Program-made: the position numbers and the translations under genes
The notes under the pieces: generated by a model
Databases searched by the model: none
What the model saw: the letters and a program-made list of their open reading frames with translations, nothing else
What the model was told of the DNA's origin: nothing
NCBI GenBank assembly: GCA_026393865.1
Contig: JAPKZI010000204.1
Span: 1-40,184, forward strand
From: Candidatus Aminicenantota bacterium
GTDB lineage: Bacteria > Acidobacteriota > Aminicenantia > Aminicenantales > UBA4085
Direction: 5' to 3'
DNA: 40,184 nucleotides
Shown here: one piece after another, positions 27,182 to 39,230 of the stretch
How positions within the stretch are numbered: the first letter of the stretch is position 1
Layout of the letters: every line of letters begins with the position of its first letter

Positions 27182-28083
27182 GGGGACGTCACCTCGTCGG
27201 CAGGTCTTGTCTGCCAGCGCTTGTGGACCCAGAACCAGAGCTCCGGGCGCTGACGGATCTCCCGCTCGATTATCTTAGTGCATAACTGGGTGATTTTCAA
27301 CACGTCCTCGTCCATGCGGCCCGCGGGAGGAACGGCGAAGGGTTCGTGGATCTTCAGGACGTACCGTCCGTGGGGGGCGGGATGGACGAAGATCGGGACC
27401 AGGGGAGCGCCCGTCTTGAGATGAAATGCGGCCAGGCCGGGCGTCGTGCCCGCCGTTTTGCCGAAGAAATCGACGAAGACGGCCTGGCTCCGCAGGACGT
27501 TCTGATCGATGAGGATGGCCACGATCTCGTTGCGCCCGAGCGCCCTCAGGATGGCCCGGGCCGCGCCGAACTTGTCGATGACCCCGGCGCCGAACTTCGT
27601 CCGCAGCCCGGAAAGGTCTTTGTCCAGGCGCGGGTTGTCCAGGGCGCGGGCGACCACCCGGAGCGTCCCGATCTCCGTCAGCGGGGCCGCGGCGAGCTCC
27701 CAGTTTCCGAAGTGGCCGGTGAACAGAAGAACCCCTTTGCCCTGGGCCAGGGCGGCCTCCATGTGGGCCCGGCCTTCGGTGGCGATGAGCCGCAGGGCCC
27801 GCTCCCGGGAATAGCGGGCGATCTTGAGAGTGTCGGCGAGAACGCCCCCGAGATTTTTAAAGGACGCCCGGGCGATCGCGGTGAGTTCGACCTCCGAGCG
27901 CTCCCGGCCGAAGGCGACGGCGAGGTTCGCCAGGGCGATCCGGCGGTGCCGGCGGTCGGCATGGAAGGCGAGGAGGCCGAGAGAGCGGCCGGCGGCCAGG
28001 CAGAGCGGGCGGGGCAGCACGGAGAAGATCAGGGTCAATCCTTTGTATGCCGCGGTCCCGGCGAAATCTCCGGACTTGCTCAT
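27178..28083 (-). CDS. Lysophospholipid / lipid A acyltransferase (LpxL/HtrB-like)
   Basis: FTGHFGNWELA and LIDQNVL motifs; located beside lpxK. Confidence 0.88.
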   Translation of the reverse strand: MSKSGDFAGTAAYKGLTLIFSVLPRPLCLAAGRSLGLLAFHADRRHRRIALANLAVAFGRERSEVELTAIARASFKNLGGVLADTLKIARYSRERALRLIATEGRAHMEAALAQGKGVLLFTGHFGNWELAAAPLTEIGTLRVVARALDNPRLDKDLSGLRTKFGAGVIDKFGAARAILRALGRNEIVAILIDQNVLRSQAVFVDFFGKTAGTTPGLAAFHLKTGAPLVPIFVHPAPHGRYVLKIHEPFAVPPAGRMDEDVLKITQLCTKIIEREIRQRPELWFWVHKRWQTRPADEVTSP

Positions 28084-29080
28084 GACGGGCGGGTCGCCTG
28101 GGAACGATTCAGATCATCGACGGGGCCGGCCGGCCCAAGAGAAGCGCTGATCTTTTCGAAAAACGCGGGCGGCAGATCGAGCCCGACATCGAGAACGTAA
28201 AGAGGTGTGGAGGCGAAGGCCCAGGTCCGGCCGAGGAGCTTGACCGCATCCTTTTCCGTCGTCAGGAGAGCCTCGATCCGGTCTCTCTCTCCGGCCGCGG
28301 CGAGCCGGTCCAAGCTTGGCGGAGGATAAAGAAAATGGTCGGGAAAGGGCATTTTCGTCTGTGGCGGAAGACCGTTTTCTACGAGGAGCGAAAAGAACCT
28401 CTCCGGCCGGGCGATCCCGCAGAAAGCCAGGATTCTCTTGCCTTTGAGAACGCCGGCCGCGATCGGTTCGCCCGTCTCGAGGAGGCGAAGCCCCCGGGGG
28501 ACCACGGCGTATTCGAAGGCGGCGGCGGAAAACCGTTGACGGATCCGCCGGAGCGCCGCCTCTCCGCCCTTCTTGACCAGGATGCACGGCGCCCGCCCTC
28601 AGCCGTCGGGTCGTAGAGGACGATGTCCACATCGCGCCCGAGCTTGAGGTGTTGGAAACCATCGTCGAGGACGGCCAGGTCGAAGCCCATTTCCTTGGCT
28701 TTGAGACAGGACCGATAGCGGTTCTTCCCGACGAAAACGCCCGCCCGGGGAATATGCCGGGCGATCATATACGGCTCGTCGCCGGCCTCTTCCCAGCCTC
28801 CGTGCAGCGCTTGGCCGTCCGACAAAACACCGCCCTCCTGCTCCCAGCGCCCCCTATACCCGCGGGTCACCAGGGCCGGCCGGCGGCCGAGCCCGAGGAA
28901 ATGGGTCAAAAGCTCCATGGCCAGGGGAGTTTTTTCCGAACCTCCCAGGGTCAGATTCCCGACGCTGATGACGGGGAGGGGGGCCTCGCGCCGCCGTCTG
29001 ATCCCAGTCTTGAAAAGGACCGTCTTAATTCGACAGACGGCGCGGGAAATCAGGGAATAAAGGCCAAGAAGAATAGCCAT
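28080..29080 (-). pseudogene. lpxK: Tetraacyldisaccharide 4'-kinase LpxK with an apparent frameshift near 28600
   Basis: N-part ISVGNLTLGGSEKTPLAMELL...AVLDDGFQHLKLGRDVDIVLYDPTAEGG in one frame; C-part CILVKKGGEAALRRIRQRFSAAAFEYAVVPRGLRLLETGEPIAAGVLKGKRILAFCGIARPERF in another; total 1001 nt. Confidence 0.8.
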
Positions 29081-29205
29081 CTTCAGTGAAATATACTACA
29101 TCCGCTCTCTGCGGAGCAAGTTTCTTCCGCGAGCCCCGCTCTTTACTTATGTTCTTCAATTCCTTATAATACCCCTTGTTTTCAAGGATGAGTGGAGGAT
29201 AAAAA

Positions 29206-30072
29206 ATGAAGCGTAAAATGTATATCTGTCTCCTGATAATCGCCGTCGGGCTGACTCTTTCCGCCTGCAAGAAGACGGCTCCGGTCAAGGGCGTGGAACT
29301 GACCGTGACGTTCTCCGAACCCGCGCTTTCCGACAACCTGATCACGGATGTCGAATACAAGTGGAAGACGAGCGAAGATTTTGTGAAGCTCGACAAGGAC
29401 TACAGCATCTTCGTCCATTTCTGGCACAACGCCAACAACCTCATCACCGGCGATTATGTCCCCGAGATCCCGACCACCAAGTGGGAAAAGGGGAAGGAAT
29501 ATACGGCCAAGCGCCGGATCTACATCCCTGCCTTCATCGACGAGTTCGATCCTCAGTTCAAAGGGGAAGAAACTCTCCGGCTCTCCGTGGGCTTTTTCAA
29601 TCCCTATGACCGCAGCGGCCAGTCCGAGAAGGAAGTGCTTTCGAAAAAGCTGAAGGTCCTGCCTCCGCCGCTCGGAACGCCTGAAGTGATCTACGAAAAC
29701 GGCTGGTACGATCTAGAGAAAGAACCGAAGTCCTTGCTGAAGCAATGGCGCTGGACGGCGAAAGAGGCCAAGTGTGTCATCGACAACCCCAAGAAGGACG
29801 CCCTCCTCGTGATCAAGGGCGGGGTGAACTTCCAGGCCGTCAAGGACCAAAAAGTGATCTTCAAGATCAACGACCTGATCTTGGATGAGTTCGTGGTCGA
29901 GCAGGAGCTCTTCGAGAAGTCTTACGATGTCAAAAAGGAGCAGTTGGGCGACAAGAACGAGTTCACCTTGACCATCGGCGTCGACAAGCCCTGGGTGCCG
30001 GCCAAGGTGATCCCCAACTCCAAGGACGACCGGGAGCTCGGCTGCCAGATCTCCTTCATCTATTTCCGGTAG
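29206..30072 (+). CDS. Lipoprotein of unknown function
   Basis: MKRKMYICLLIIAVGLTLSAC lipobox; beta-rich body. Confidence 0.82.
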   Translation: MKRKMYICLLIIAVGLTLSACKKTAPVKGVELTVTFSEPALSDNLITDVEYKWKTSEDFVKLDKDYSIFVHFWHNANNLITGDYVPEIPTTKWEKGKEYTAKRRIYIPAFIDEFDPQFKGEETLRLSVGFFNPYDRSGQSEKEVLSKKLKVLPPPLGTPEVIYENGWYDLEKEPKSLLKQWRWTAKEAKCVIDNPKKDALLVIKGGVNFQAVKDQKVIFKINDLILDEFVVEQELFEKSYDVKKEQLGDKNEFTLTIGVDKPWVPAKVIPNSKDDRELGCQISFIYFR

Positions 30073-30081
30073 GCCGCGGCT

Positions 30082-30651
30082 TTAATTGATCGCGGCCGGG
30101 GGGAACTTGTCCTTCACCCCCTGGGCCAGGATCTTATCGAGTTCGTCTTTAACCTTCGCTTCCTCGGCCTGGGCCGCCTGCAGCCTCTGGAGCGTCTCGC
30201 TGAGCTGTTTCTGCACTTGATCTTTGGCTGTCATGCTGTTGAAGCTGTAAAACTGCTGCTGTAGAGCGTTCATCTTAAGATTCAATAATTCCACCAGCTC
30301 TTTGGCCTTGCTGAGGCGGACTTCGAGCTCGGACTTTTTTTCGTCGAATTTTTTTCTAGCTTCGATCTGCAGGTCGGCGGGCGCGGCGGCTTCGCCGACG
30401 GAGGGCTCTCTAGGTTCCGCCCCCCCGCCCGGCTTCTCACTTTCGGCGGGAGTCTGCGGGTTGGCCGCGACGGCCGGCTTTTTCTTGATCCCGGCGAGAT
30501 CCGCGTTCGTCACGACGACACCCGCCTTGCCCTTGAGGCTCTCCCGCCGTTCCTTCTCTTTTTTCGCCGCTTCGGTCAGGCTTTGACCCGGTGCGGGTTG
30601 GGCGAGAGAGATGGCCAGGACGGCGGCGGCGATGATCTTGAGCGCGCTCAT
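30082..30651 (-). CDS. Secreted coiled-coil protein, hypothetical
   Basis: Signal peptide MSALKIIAAAVLAISLAQPAPGQ; heptad-rich C-terminal half. Confidence 0.65.
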   Translation of the reverse strand: MSALKIIAAAVLAISLAQPAPGQSLTEAAKKEKERRESLKGKAGVVVTNADLAGIKKKPAVAANPQTPAESEKPGGGAEPREPSVGEAAAPADLQIEARKKFDEKKSELEVRLSKAKELVELLNLKMNALQQQFYSFNSMTAKDQVQKQLSETLQRLQAAQAEEAKVKDELDKILAQGVKDKFPPAAIN

Positions 30652-30689
30652 TTCCCTGGATTCATCTTAGCGCGGCCGTCCCCCGGCTG

Positions 30690-33077
30690 TCAATCTGTTC
30701 CGGCTTTGATGGACGTCCGGACGGCCATCCGTTTCCCATCGGAGGAGATCTCGACGGCGCCGTGGAGGTCGGTCCGGTAGATGCGGGCGCCGGCCGCCAG
30801 GTAGCGGCGCAAGATTTCCGGTTGGGGGAACCCGAACCGGTTGCCGCGTCCGGCCGTGATGACGATCACCTCCGGAGCGACGGCGCGGATAAAGGCCTCC
30901 GAGCTCGACGTCGCGCTGCCGTGGTGAGGGGATTTGAAGACAGCGCTTTTGATATCGTCGCCGAAGGACAGGATCTCCGCCTCGGCGTTCGCTCCGATGT
31001 CGGCAGGGAGGAGGATGGCCGTGGCGCCGAACGAGACTTTCATGACGAGCGAACGGTCGTTGTCCGCGGGCGCGACAGAGGACGATCCTTCGGACGGGAA
31101 AAGCACGCGGACCTGGACACCTTCTTCCTGCCGGGAAAAACCGCGGAACGTCCGCTTTTGAGGAACGGAACCGAGGGCCGTTTTGAGCTCCGCGTATTTC
31201 GCGTCGTCCGGGGGGCTGAAGGCCTCCCAAAATTCGCCCACGCGAAAATTCCGGGCGATGGCCGACAGGCCGTTGGCGTGGTCGGGGTGGGGGTGGGTCA
31301 GGACCAGATAATCGAGCTTTTTGATGCCCTTGTTCCACAGGAACGGCGAGACCACGCTTTCGCCGACGTCGAAGGTCCCGGTCGGGAATCCTCCGCCGTC
31401 GATCAGCATTTTCTTGCGGCCCGGAAATTCGATGAGGACGGAATCGCCCTGACCGACATCGATGAAGGTGAGCTTGAGGTTCTTGGACGCGGACGGGAAG
31501 GGATAGAGGATGAGCAGGAGGAAAAAGAGGAGAAACCCGGCCAGGGCCGCCCGGCGGATCTTGAACAGCCGCGGCGGCAGGAGAAGGAGGAGGAGAAAAA
31601 GAAAGTAGCCGGCGACGACCAGGGGGGGCGGCGTCGGGATCCGGTACGAAAGGAAAGCGAAGCGGTCGAGGAGATGGGTCGATCCCATGAAGACCCTGAT
31701 CAGAAAAGCGATCCCGGCGGCCGCCGGCCGGGCGATCGCCGGCCCGAGGAAGGCCAGGGGCAGAAAGAGGTATCCCGCGGCCATGATGACCGCCACGAGC
31801 GGGATGCCGAACAGGTTCAAAAGGAGACCGGAAAAGATGATCCTGTTGAACATCGCGGCGATGAGCGGAAAAACGCCGGCCTGGGCCGTGAGCGACATGG
31901 CGAACATCTCGCCGATCTTCAAGGGCAGTCCGGGAAGGAAGGGCATGATCTTCGGATAGAACAGGATGATGGACAGCGTGGCGGCGAAGGTCAGCTGGAA
32001 GCCGGGATCGAACAGCTGGAAAGGATTGAAGAGGAGGATCACGAACGCGCCCAGACCGATGGTGTTGAGCAGGTGGGTGTCTTTCCAGAAGAGCCTGCCG
32101 AGGAGAAAGGCGATGCTCATGATGACCGCCCGGACGACCGAGGCCCGGCCTTCGACGAGGAGGGCGTAAAGCACGAGCAGGACGATCAGGAATCCATAAG
32201 AAAAACGGACCGGTACGCGAACGGCCTTCATCAGGCCGAAGATCATGAAGGAGATCATCCCGATATGCGCGCCGGAGATGGCGAACAGGTGGAACAGCCC
32301 GGTCTTCTGGAGAGACTGGGTCGTCTCCGGCGACAGCCGTCCCCGCCCGCCAAGGAGCAGCGTTTCGAGGACCGCCCCTTCCGCGGTCAGCGTCCGGGGA
32401 TCCTGGGGCGAGGCGAAATTCTCCTCGATCCGGCGCAGACAATCCCGCCGCAGGTTGGACATCAGGCGGAGGATCGAGAGGGGATGTCCGGCGTCGATCT
32501 TCTGGACGAGAAGAGGGCTCTTGGTGACGGCTAGGCTATGGAGCATCTGGGCCTTGAGATACATGCGGGAGAACGGCTCCTCGAAATTGTTGAATTCGAG
32601 CGGGGGCACGATCAGGGCGGAGACGATCAATCGGTCCCCCGTGGTGAGGTCCAGCCGCCCCGGAAATTCGGTCGAATGGGGAACGGATACACGGAGGTTG
32701 CCCGCCATGCGCTCCTCGCGGTTCCCGACGGCTATTTTTTCGACGCGCAGATAGAGATAATCCCGATCGAGCCCGGGAGACGGTGACCGGAAAAGGACGC
32801 CGGTGAAATCCGCGTAGCTCGTTTCCTTCAGGCGATGAAGGACGTTCCCTTCGTAGCGGTCATTGAAGGAGACGAATACGGACGACCCCAGGAACACCGT
32901 GGCGAGGAGCAGAAGGGCGAAACAGGCCCCGCTCTTTTTCAGGGCGTGGAAGATCCAGGAGAGGGCGATCGAGGCGATGAGCCCGACGACGGCCGGCGCG
33001 AGCGGGACCGAGGCCGCTTCGGACAACCAGATGCCCAGGGCGAAGGACAGGGCGAGATAGAGGAGAGGAAAGGCCAT
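30690..33077 (-). CDS. ComEC/Rec2-family DNA internalization protein
   Basis: FAISGAHIGMISFM; C-terminal beta-lactamase-like DVGQGDSVLIEFPGRKKMLIDGGG...LTHPHPDHANG. Confidence 0.94.
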   Translation of the reverse strand: MAFPLLYLALSFALGIWLSEAASVPLAPAVVGLIASIALSWIFHALKKSGACFALLLLATVFLGSSVFVSFNDRYEGNVLHRLKETSYADFTGVLFRSPSPGLDRDYLYLRVEKIAVGNREERMAGNLRVSVPHSTEFPGRLDLTTGDRLIVSALIVPPLEFNNFEEPFSRMYLKAQMLHSLAVTKSPLLVQKIDAGHPLSILRLMSNLRRDCLRRIEENFASPQDPRTLTAEGAVLETLLLGGRGRLSPETTQSLQKTGLFHLFAISGAHIGMISFMIFGLMKAVRVPVRFSYGFLIVLLVLYALLVEGRASVVRAVIMSIAFLLGRLFWKDTHLLNTIGLGAFVILLFNPFQLFDPGFQLTFAATLSIILFYPKIMPFLPGLPLKIGEMFAMSLTAQAGVFPLIAAMFNRIIFSGLLLNLFGIPLVAVIMAAGYLFLPLAFLGPAIARPAAAGIAFLIRVFMGSTHLLDRFAFLSYRIPTPPPLVVAGYFLFLLLLLLPPRLFKIRRAALAGFLLFFLLLILYPFPSASKNLKLTFIDVGQGDSVLIEFPGRKKMLIDGGGFPTGTFDVGESVVSPFLWNKGIKKLDYLVLTHPHPDHANGLSAIARNFRVGEFWEAFSPPDDAKYAELKTALGSVPQKRTFRGFSRQEEGVQVRVLFPSEGSSSVAPADNDRSLVMKVSFGATAILLPADIGANAEAEILSFGDDIKSAVFKSPHHGSATSSSEAFIRAVAPEVIVITAGRGNRFGFPQPEILRRYLAAGARIYRTDLHGAVEISSDGKRMAVRTSIKAGTD

Positions 33078-33098
33078 GGGGCCCTTATCATATGATGA

Positions 33099-34400
33099 TC
33101 AAATACCCTTTTCAAGGCGGCTCTGCTGCTCCAGGCAGTCCAGGAGGAGGTGGCAGAGGATCTTGATGCCGACGGCGATGCTCCGTTCATCGGGATTGAA
33201 ATACGGGCTGTAGAGCGGGGCCGGATTCGGCAGACGGGGATTTTTCACGCCGAGCAGGAAATAGAGGCCGGGTATCCTCTGGCTGTAAAGGGCGAAATCG
33301 TCGGCCATCATCTGGGGCTTGATCGGATTGACGTTGCCCGCGCCGATCGCCTCGGAGAGCGACGGCATCATGAGTTTCAACAGCTCGGGATGATTGGCGA
33401 CCGAAGGCGTCTCTTCATCGAAGGCGAAGGCGTAATCTCCGCCGAACGAATGGACGATGCCTTTGACCGCGTTTTCCATGAGGCGGGAGATCTTTTTCCT
33501 GTTCGTGTCGCTCAGCGTCCGGACGATCCCTTCGAGCCGGACGCGATCGGCGATGAGGTCGGATTTCGTCCCGCCCTCGATCCTCCCGATGGTCAGAAGG
33601 GCCGGATCGGTCGGATCGATGTTGCGGCTGATAAGCGTTTGGAGGGCGGCTACGACCTGAGAGGCGAGGACGATCGCGTCCACGCCGTCTTGCGGCTGCG
33701 AGCCCTCGGAGCTTTTCCCCTTGATCGTGATCTGGAACGCGTCCGAGTTGGCCAGGAGCGGGCCGGAGGAGATGAAGGTCTGGCCGACGTTCTCCGGCCA
33801 GACGTGAAAGCCGAAGATGGCGCCCACGGGGGGATTGTCGAGGACTCCTTCCTTGATCATGAGGGCGGCGCCGCCCTCCTCACCGGACGGGGGGCCCTCG
33901 CCGGCGGGCTGAAAGATGAATTTGATGTTGCCTTTGATCCGGTCTTTCAACTCGTTCAGGACGTAGGCCGTGCCGAGGACGATGGCGGCGTGGATGTCGT
34001 TGCCCTTGGCGTGCATGACGCCCGGGTTCAAGGATTTGAAGGGGACGTCGGCCATCTCCTGGATGGGAACGGCGTCCAGGTTGGCCCGCAGGGCGATCGT
34101 GGCTCCCGTCTGGCCGCCGCGGAGCAGGGCGACTACGCCCGACTTCGCGATCCCCGTTTTGACGTCGAGCCCCAGGGTGATGAGGCGCCCGCTGATGATG
34201 TTCGCCGTCTCCTGTTCCCGGTTGGCGAGCTGGGGGTCCATGTGGATGCGCCGGCGGACCTTGACCATTTCCGGGCCGATCTTGGCGATCTCGCGGTCGA
34301 TGTCCACGGCCGTTTTTTTATCGACGGCGGACTCCGCGGCGAGGCCAAAAAAGGCGGACAGGAGGAGCGATGAGAGTCGGATGAGTCCTTTGGAAATCAC
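33099..34400 (-). CDS. M20-family amidohydrolase/peptidase, secreted
   Basis: Signal-like N-terminus; RRRIHMDPQLANREQET, HAKGNDIHAAIVLGTAYVL, FIFQPAGEGPPSGEEGGA. Confidence 0.92.
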   Translation of the reverse strand: MISKGLIRLSSLLLSAFFGLAAESAVDKKTAVDIDREIAKIGPEMVKVRRRIHMDPQLANREQETANIISGRLITLGLDVKTGIAKSGVVALLRGGQTGATIALRANLDAVPIQEMADVPFKSLNPGVMHAKGNDIHAAIVLGTAYVLNELKDRIKGNIKFIFQPAGEGPPSGEEGGAALMIKEGVLDNPPVGAIFGFHVWPENVGQTFISSGPLLANSDAFQITIKGKSSEGSQPQDGVDAIVLASQVVAALQTLISRNIDPTDPALLTIGRIEGGTKSDLIADRVRLEGIVRTLSDTNRKKISRLMENAVKGIVHSFGGDYAFAFDEETPSVANHPELLKLMMPSLSEAIGAGNVNPIKPQMMADDFALYSQRIPGLYFLLGVKNPRLPNPAPLYSPYFNPDERSIAVGIKILCHLLLDCLEQQSRLEKGI

Positions 34401-34595
34401 GCCTTATCTTAGAACGAGTGCGGCCTAAAGTCAATTATTTAAACGACTAACCGTTGGACGGTTCCTTCATTGAAGCCGGGGCGCGGGGAGCCTGGGGTCG
34501 CCTCCGGAACGGCTAAGAACCAAAGAAGATTTTCGCGGAGAAGGGATTGTGTCCCTTTGTCTTTCATGATAGCTTATCCCGAAGGAGCAAATCCT

Positions 34596-35075
34596 ATGGA
34601 TCAATGGTATCGGACCTTCTATAAATCGCCGATCGGAGAAATCGAGATCATGGGGACCGACAAGGAGATCTGCTCGGTCAATTTCGTGAAGGGGCGGAAA
34701 CGGGAAAGCGCCGCGTCCCTCTCCCCTGCGCTTAAAGAATGCGTCAAACAGCTCGACGAATATTTTAAAGGCAAGCGGAGGATCTTCGAGCTCATGCTGA
34801 GGATGGGCGGGACGGACTTTCAAAAAGCGGTCTGGCTGTCCCTTTTAGGCGTCGGCTACGGAGAGACGACCTCGTACGGGGACATCGCCAAGTCCATCGG
34901 GAGGCCGAAGGCGGTGAGGGCCGTGGGCAACTCGAACCGGCTCAACCCTATCGGGATCATCGTGCCCTGCCACCGCATCATCGGGAGCACCGGCGATTTG
35001 ACCGGGTATGGCGGCGGCCTGTGGCGGAAGGAATGGCTGCTCGAGCACGAACGGAAGCATTTAAAAAAGAAATAG
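34596..35075 (+). CDS. ogt: Methylated-DNA--[protein]-cysteine S-methyltransferase
   Basis: IVPCHRIIGSTGDLTGYGGGLWRKEWLLEHE active site; SD AAGGAG before ATG at 34596. Confidence 0.93.
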   Translation: MDQWYRTFYKSPIGEIEIMGTDKEICSVNFVKGRKRESAASLSPALKECVKQLDEYFKGKRRIFELMLRMGGTDFQKAVWLSLLGVGYGETTSYGDIAKSIGRPKAVRAVGNSNRLNPIGIIVPCHRIIGSTGDLTGYGGGLWRKEWLLEHERKHLKKK

Positions 35076-35083
35076 ACGGCGGC

Positions 35084-36670
35084 TCAAAACGAGATGTGTT
35101 CCTGGTACTCTCCGAACGCGTCCTTGAGGACGTTCGTGATCTCGCCCAGAGTGGCCAGGCTTTTGACGGCCCCTATGAGCGGCGGCATGAGGTTCTGTCC
35201 CGTTGTCAAAGCCGTTCTTAGATCCGCCAAGCGCCCCTCGGCCTGAGCGGCGTCCCGCCCTTTCTTCGCTCGCCGCAGCCGGGCGATCTGTTCCCGTTCC
35301 AGCGTCTTCGGCGGCAGCTGGATCTTGAAGTCCGGCTGATCGCCGGCGTGGGCATATTCGTTCAGCCCGACGAGAATCCGCTCCTTGTTCTCGATCTGTT
35401 TCTGATAGGCATAGGCGCTCCCTTGGATCTCGCGCTGGATGTAGCCGGACTCGATGGCCTTGAGTGTCCCGCCCAGGCCCTCGATCTCCTTGAGATATCC
35501 GAGGACCCCCGCTTCGATCTCGTCCGTCCGCGTTTCGACGAAGTAGGACCCGCCGAGAGGATCGGCGGTCGCCGTAACGCCGCTCTCGTGGGCGATGATC
35601 TGCTGAGTGCGGAGGGCGATGCGGGCGGACTCCTCGCTCGGGAGGGCCAGGGCCTCGTCCCGTGAATTCGTGTGCAGCGACTGGGTGCCGCCCAGCACGG
35701 CGGCCAGCGCCTGGAGGGCGACCCGGGTGACATTGTTCTCCGGCTGCTGGGCCAGGAGCGTCGAACCGCTCGTCTGGGTATGGAAGCGGAGCATCCACGA
35801 GGCCGGGTCCTTGGCTTTGAAGCGGTCCCGCACCAGACGGGCCCAGATCCGGCGCGCGGCCCGGAACTTGGCCGTTTCCTCGAAGAGGTCGTTATGCGAG
35901 GCGAAGAAAAAAGACAAACGGGGAGCGAAGGCGTCCACGTCGAGCCCGGAGGCGGTCAGCGTCTCGAGGTAGGCGAGGGCGTTGGCGAAGGTGAAGGCGA
36001 GCTCCTGGACGGCGGTCGCGCCGGCTTCCCGGATATGGTAACCGCTGATGCTCATTGTGTTCCACTTGGGAACGTTCGTCTGGCAGAAGGCGACGATGTC
36101 GGCGATGATCCGCAGGGATGGTTGGGGCGGGAAGATATAGGTTCCCCGGGCGACGTATTCCTTCAGGATGTCGTTCTGGATCGTCCCGGACAGGGCGCTC
36201 CACGGAACGCCCCGTTCCTCGGCCAGGGCGAGGACCATGGCCAGGAGGATGCCGGCGGTGGCGTTGATGGTCATGGAGACGCTGACCTTCTCGAGCGGGA
36301 TGCCGTCGAAGAGGACGGCCATGTCCTCGAGGGAATCGATGGCCACGCCGACCTTGCCAACCTCGCCGGCGGCTAGGGGGTTGTCGGAATCGAGCCCGAT
36401 CTGGGTCGGCAGGTCGAAGGCGATGCTCAGCCCCGTCTGCCCCTGGGCGAGGAGATAGCGATAGCGCTGGTTGGACTCCCGGGCGGTCCCGAAGCCGGCG
36501 TATTGGCGCATGGTCCAAAGCCGGCCGCGGTACATCGTCGGATGGATGCCGCGCGTGAAGGGGAATTCGCCCGGCCGCCCCAGTTTTCCGGCGACGTCGA
36601 AATCCTTGAGGTCCTCTTCGGTATAAACGGTCTTGGTCTTTGGTTCCGGACTTGTTTTCGCGTTAGCCAC
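35084..36670 (-). CDS. Methylmalonyl-CoA mutase large (catalytic) subunit, without B12 domain
   Basis: [40 protein letters not shown]...GSYFVE; likely GTG start at 36670 rather than the ORF end at 36886. Confidence 0.92.
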   Translation of the reverse strand: MANAKTSPEPKTKTVYTEEDLKDFDVAGKLGRPGEFPFTRGIHPTMYRGRLWTMRQYAGFGTARESNQRYRYLLAQGQTGLSIAFDLPTQIGLDSDNPLAAGEVGKVGVAIDSLEDMAVLFDGIPLEKVSVSMTINATAGILLAMVLALAEERGVPWSALSGTIQNDILKEYVARGTYIFPPQPSLRIIADIVAFCQTNVPKWNTMSISGYHIREAGATAVQELAFTFANALAYLETLTASGLDVDAFAPRLSFFFASHNDLFEETAKFRAARRIWARLVRDRFKAKDPASWMLRFHTQTSGSTLLAQQPENNVTRVALQALAAVLGGTQSLHTNSRDEALALPSEESARIALRTQQIIAHESGVTATADPLGGSYFVETRTDEIEAGVLGYLKEIEGLGGTLKAIESGYIQREIQGSAYAYQKQIENKERILVGLNEYAHAGDQPDFKIQLPPKTLEREQIARLRRAKKGRDAAQAEGRLADLRTALTTGQNLMPPLIGAVKSLATLGEITNVLKDAFGEYQEHISF

Positions 36671-36735
36671 GACAGCCCCCGTCGAGAAAAATGGCCCGCC
36701 GCGCTCTTCCGCGCCGCGGACGGAGAGCGGACGGA

Positions 36736-38399
<1,664 letters not shown>

Positions 38400-38407
<8 letters not shown>

Positions 38408-38768
38408 GTGATTTCTCCTTTCGTTTTTTCCATTGCCGCCAGACGAAACGGGCGATCGGAAGGGCGATGGGGAGGAATTTGGACGAGGGCCAAATGAACT
38501 TGGACGTGATCAGGGAAGAGGCTTCGGAAATGTTGACGGCGGCCCGTTTCGAGGCCTCCAGGGTCTTGCCCAGGTCCTCCACTTTTTCTTTGACGACGAG
38601 GTCGAGCTCGGTCAGATGTTTGGCCAGGATGCCGAGCTCGGCGAGAGTCTTTTCCCCTTCGGCCGCCGTCCGGCGGATCTGGACCAGGAATCGGACGAGA
38701 TAGATGACGAGGATGACGGCGGCGAAGGTAAGGACGAGAAAGAGGACCTGGTTGAGCGTCAGGGGCAT
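38400..38768 (-). CDS. DUF948-like membrane protein
   Basis: MPLTLNQVLFLVLTFAAVILVIYLVRFLVQIRRT; overlaps the YtxH gene start. Confidence 0.7.
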
Positions 38769-38992
38769 GGCAGAATAAACATAATGGAAAAGAAGGGGTT
38801 TGTCAATTCGGCTGAGGCCTTTCTCGCCCCAGGAGCACGTCATTGGGATGGCTCACGATAGCTTCGGCCATCGGGTATCGGGGTGAATTCTCCTTTTTCC
38901 GATCAGGCTCCGAGTTTGGCCATGAGATCGAGACATTTCAACCCCTGAGCCATGGCTTCCCAAGCCTTTCCTGGATCTTTAAAGCACCGCCG

Positions 38993-39020
38993 CCAATCCC
39001 CGGACGTAAGTCCGGGGTTG
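38993..39020. repeat. REP-like palindrome with GTAA (GNRA) tetraloop
   Basis: CCAA-T-CCCCGGAC-GTAA-GTCCGGGG-TTGG; 12-bp stem with one bulged T. Confidence 0.6.
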
Positions 39021-39047
39021 GTTCAAATAACAGTGGATATCTTTTTC

Positions 39048-39076
39048 TTGACAGATAGAACCCGATCCTATATATT
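39048..39076 (+). promoter_or_regulatory. Sigma70-type promoter of the arsR operon
   Basis: TTGACA-N17-TATATT; GCATATGC palindrome at 39086-39093 just downstream. Confidence 0.7.
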
Positions 39077-39230
39077 TGCCTATGTGCATATGCGTATTAG
39101 AGAATTTAATGAGACCAGACGGCCCCATCGAACCCATAATGTCTCAATACAAAGAGGGACCCTTGATTGAAATAGGTCACAAGGCCATATGGGGATTTAA
39201 GCGAATTCTCCTCGAGCCAGGAAGAAAAAT

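Noticed and set aside
30667-32534. 590-591-aa ORFs on both strands overlapping comEC
   Set aside because: Arg/Pro/Glu-rich shadow frames of the ComEC gene with no domain motifs.
33150-34373. 407-aa plus-strand ORF antisense to the M20 amidohydrolase
   Set aside because: Shadow ORF opposite a well-supported gene.
34470-34595. N-terminal extension of the Ogt ORF
   Set aside because: A good SD precedes ATG at 34596 and homology starts at MDQWYRTFYKSPIGEIEI.
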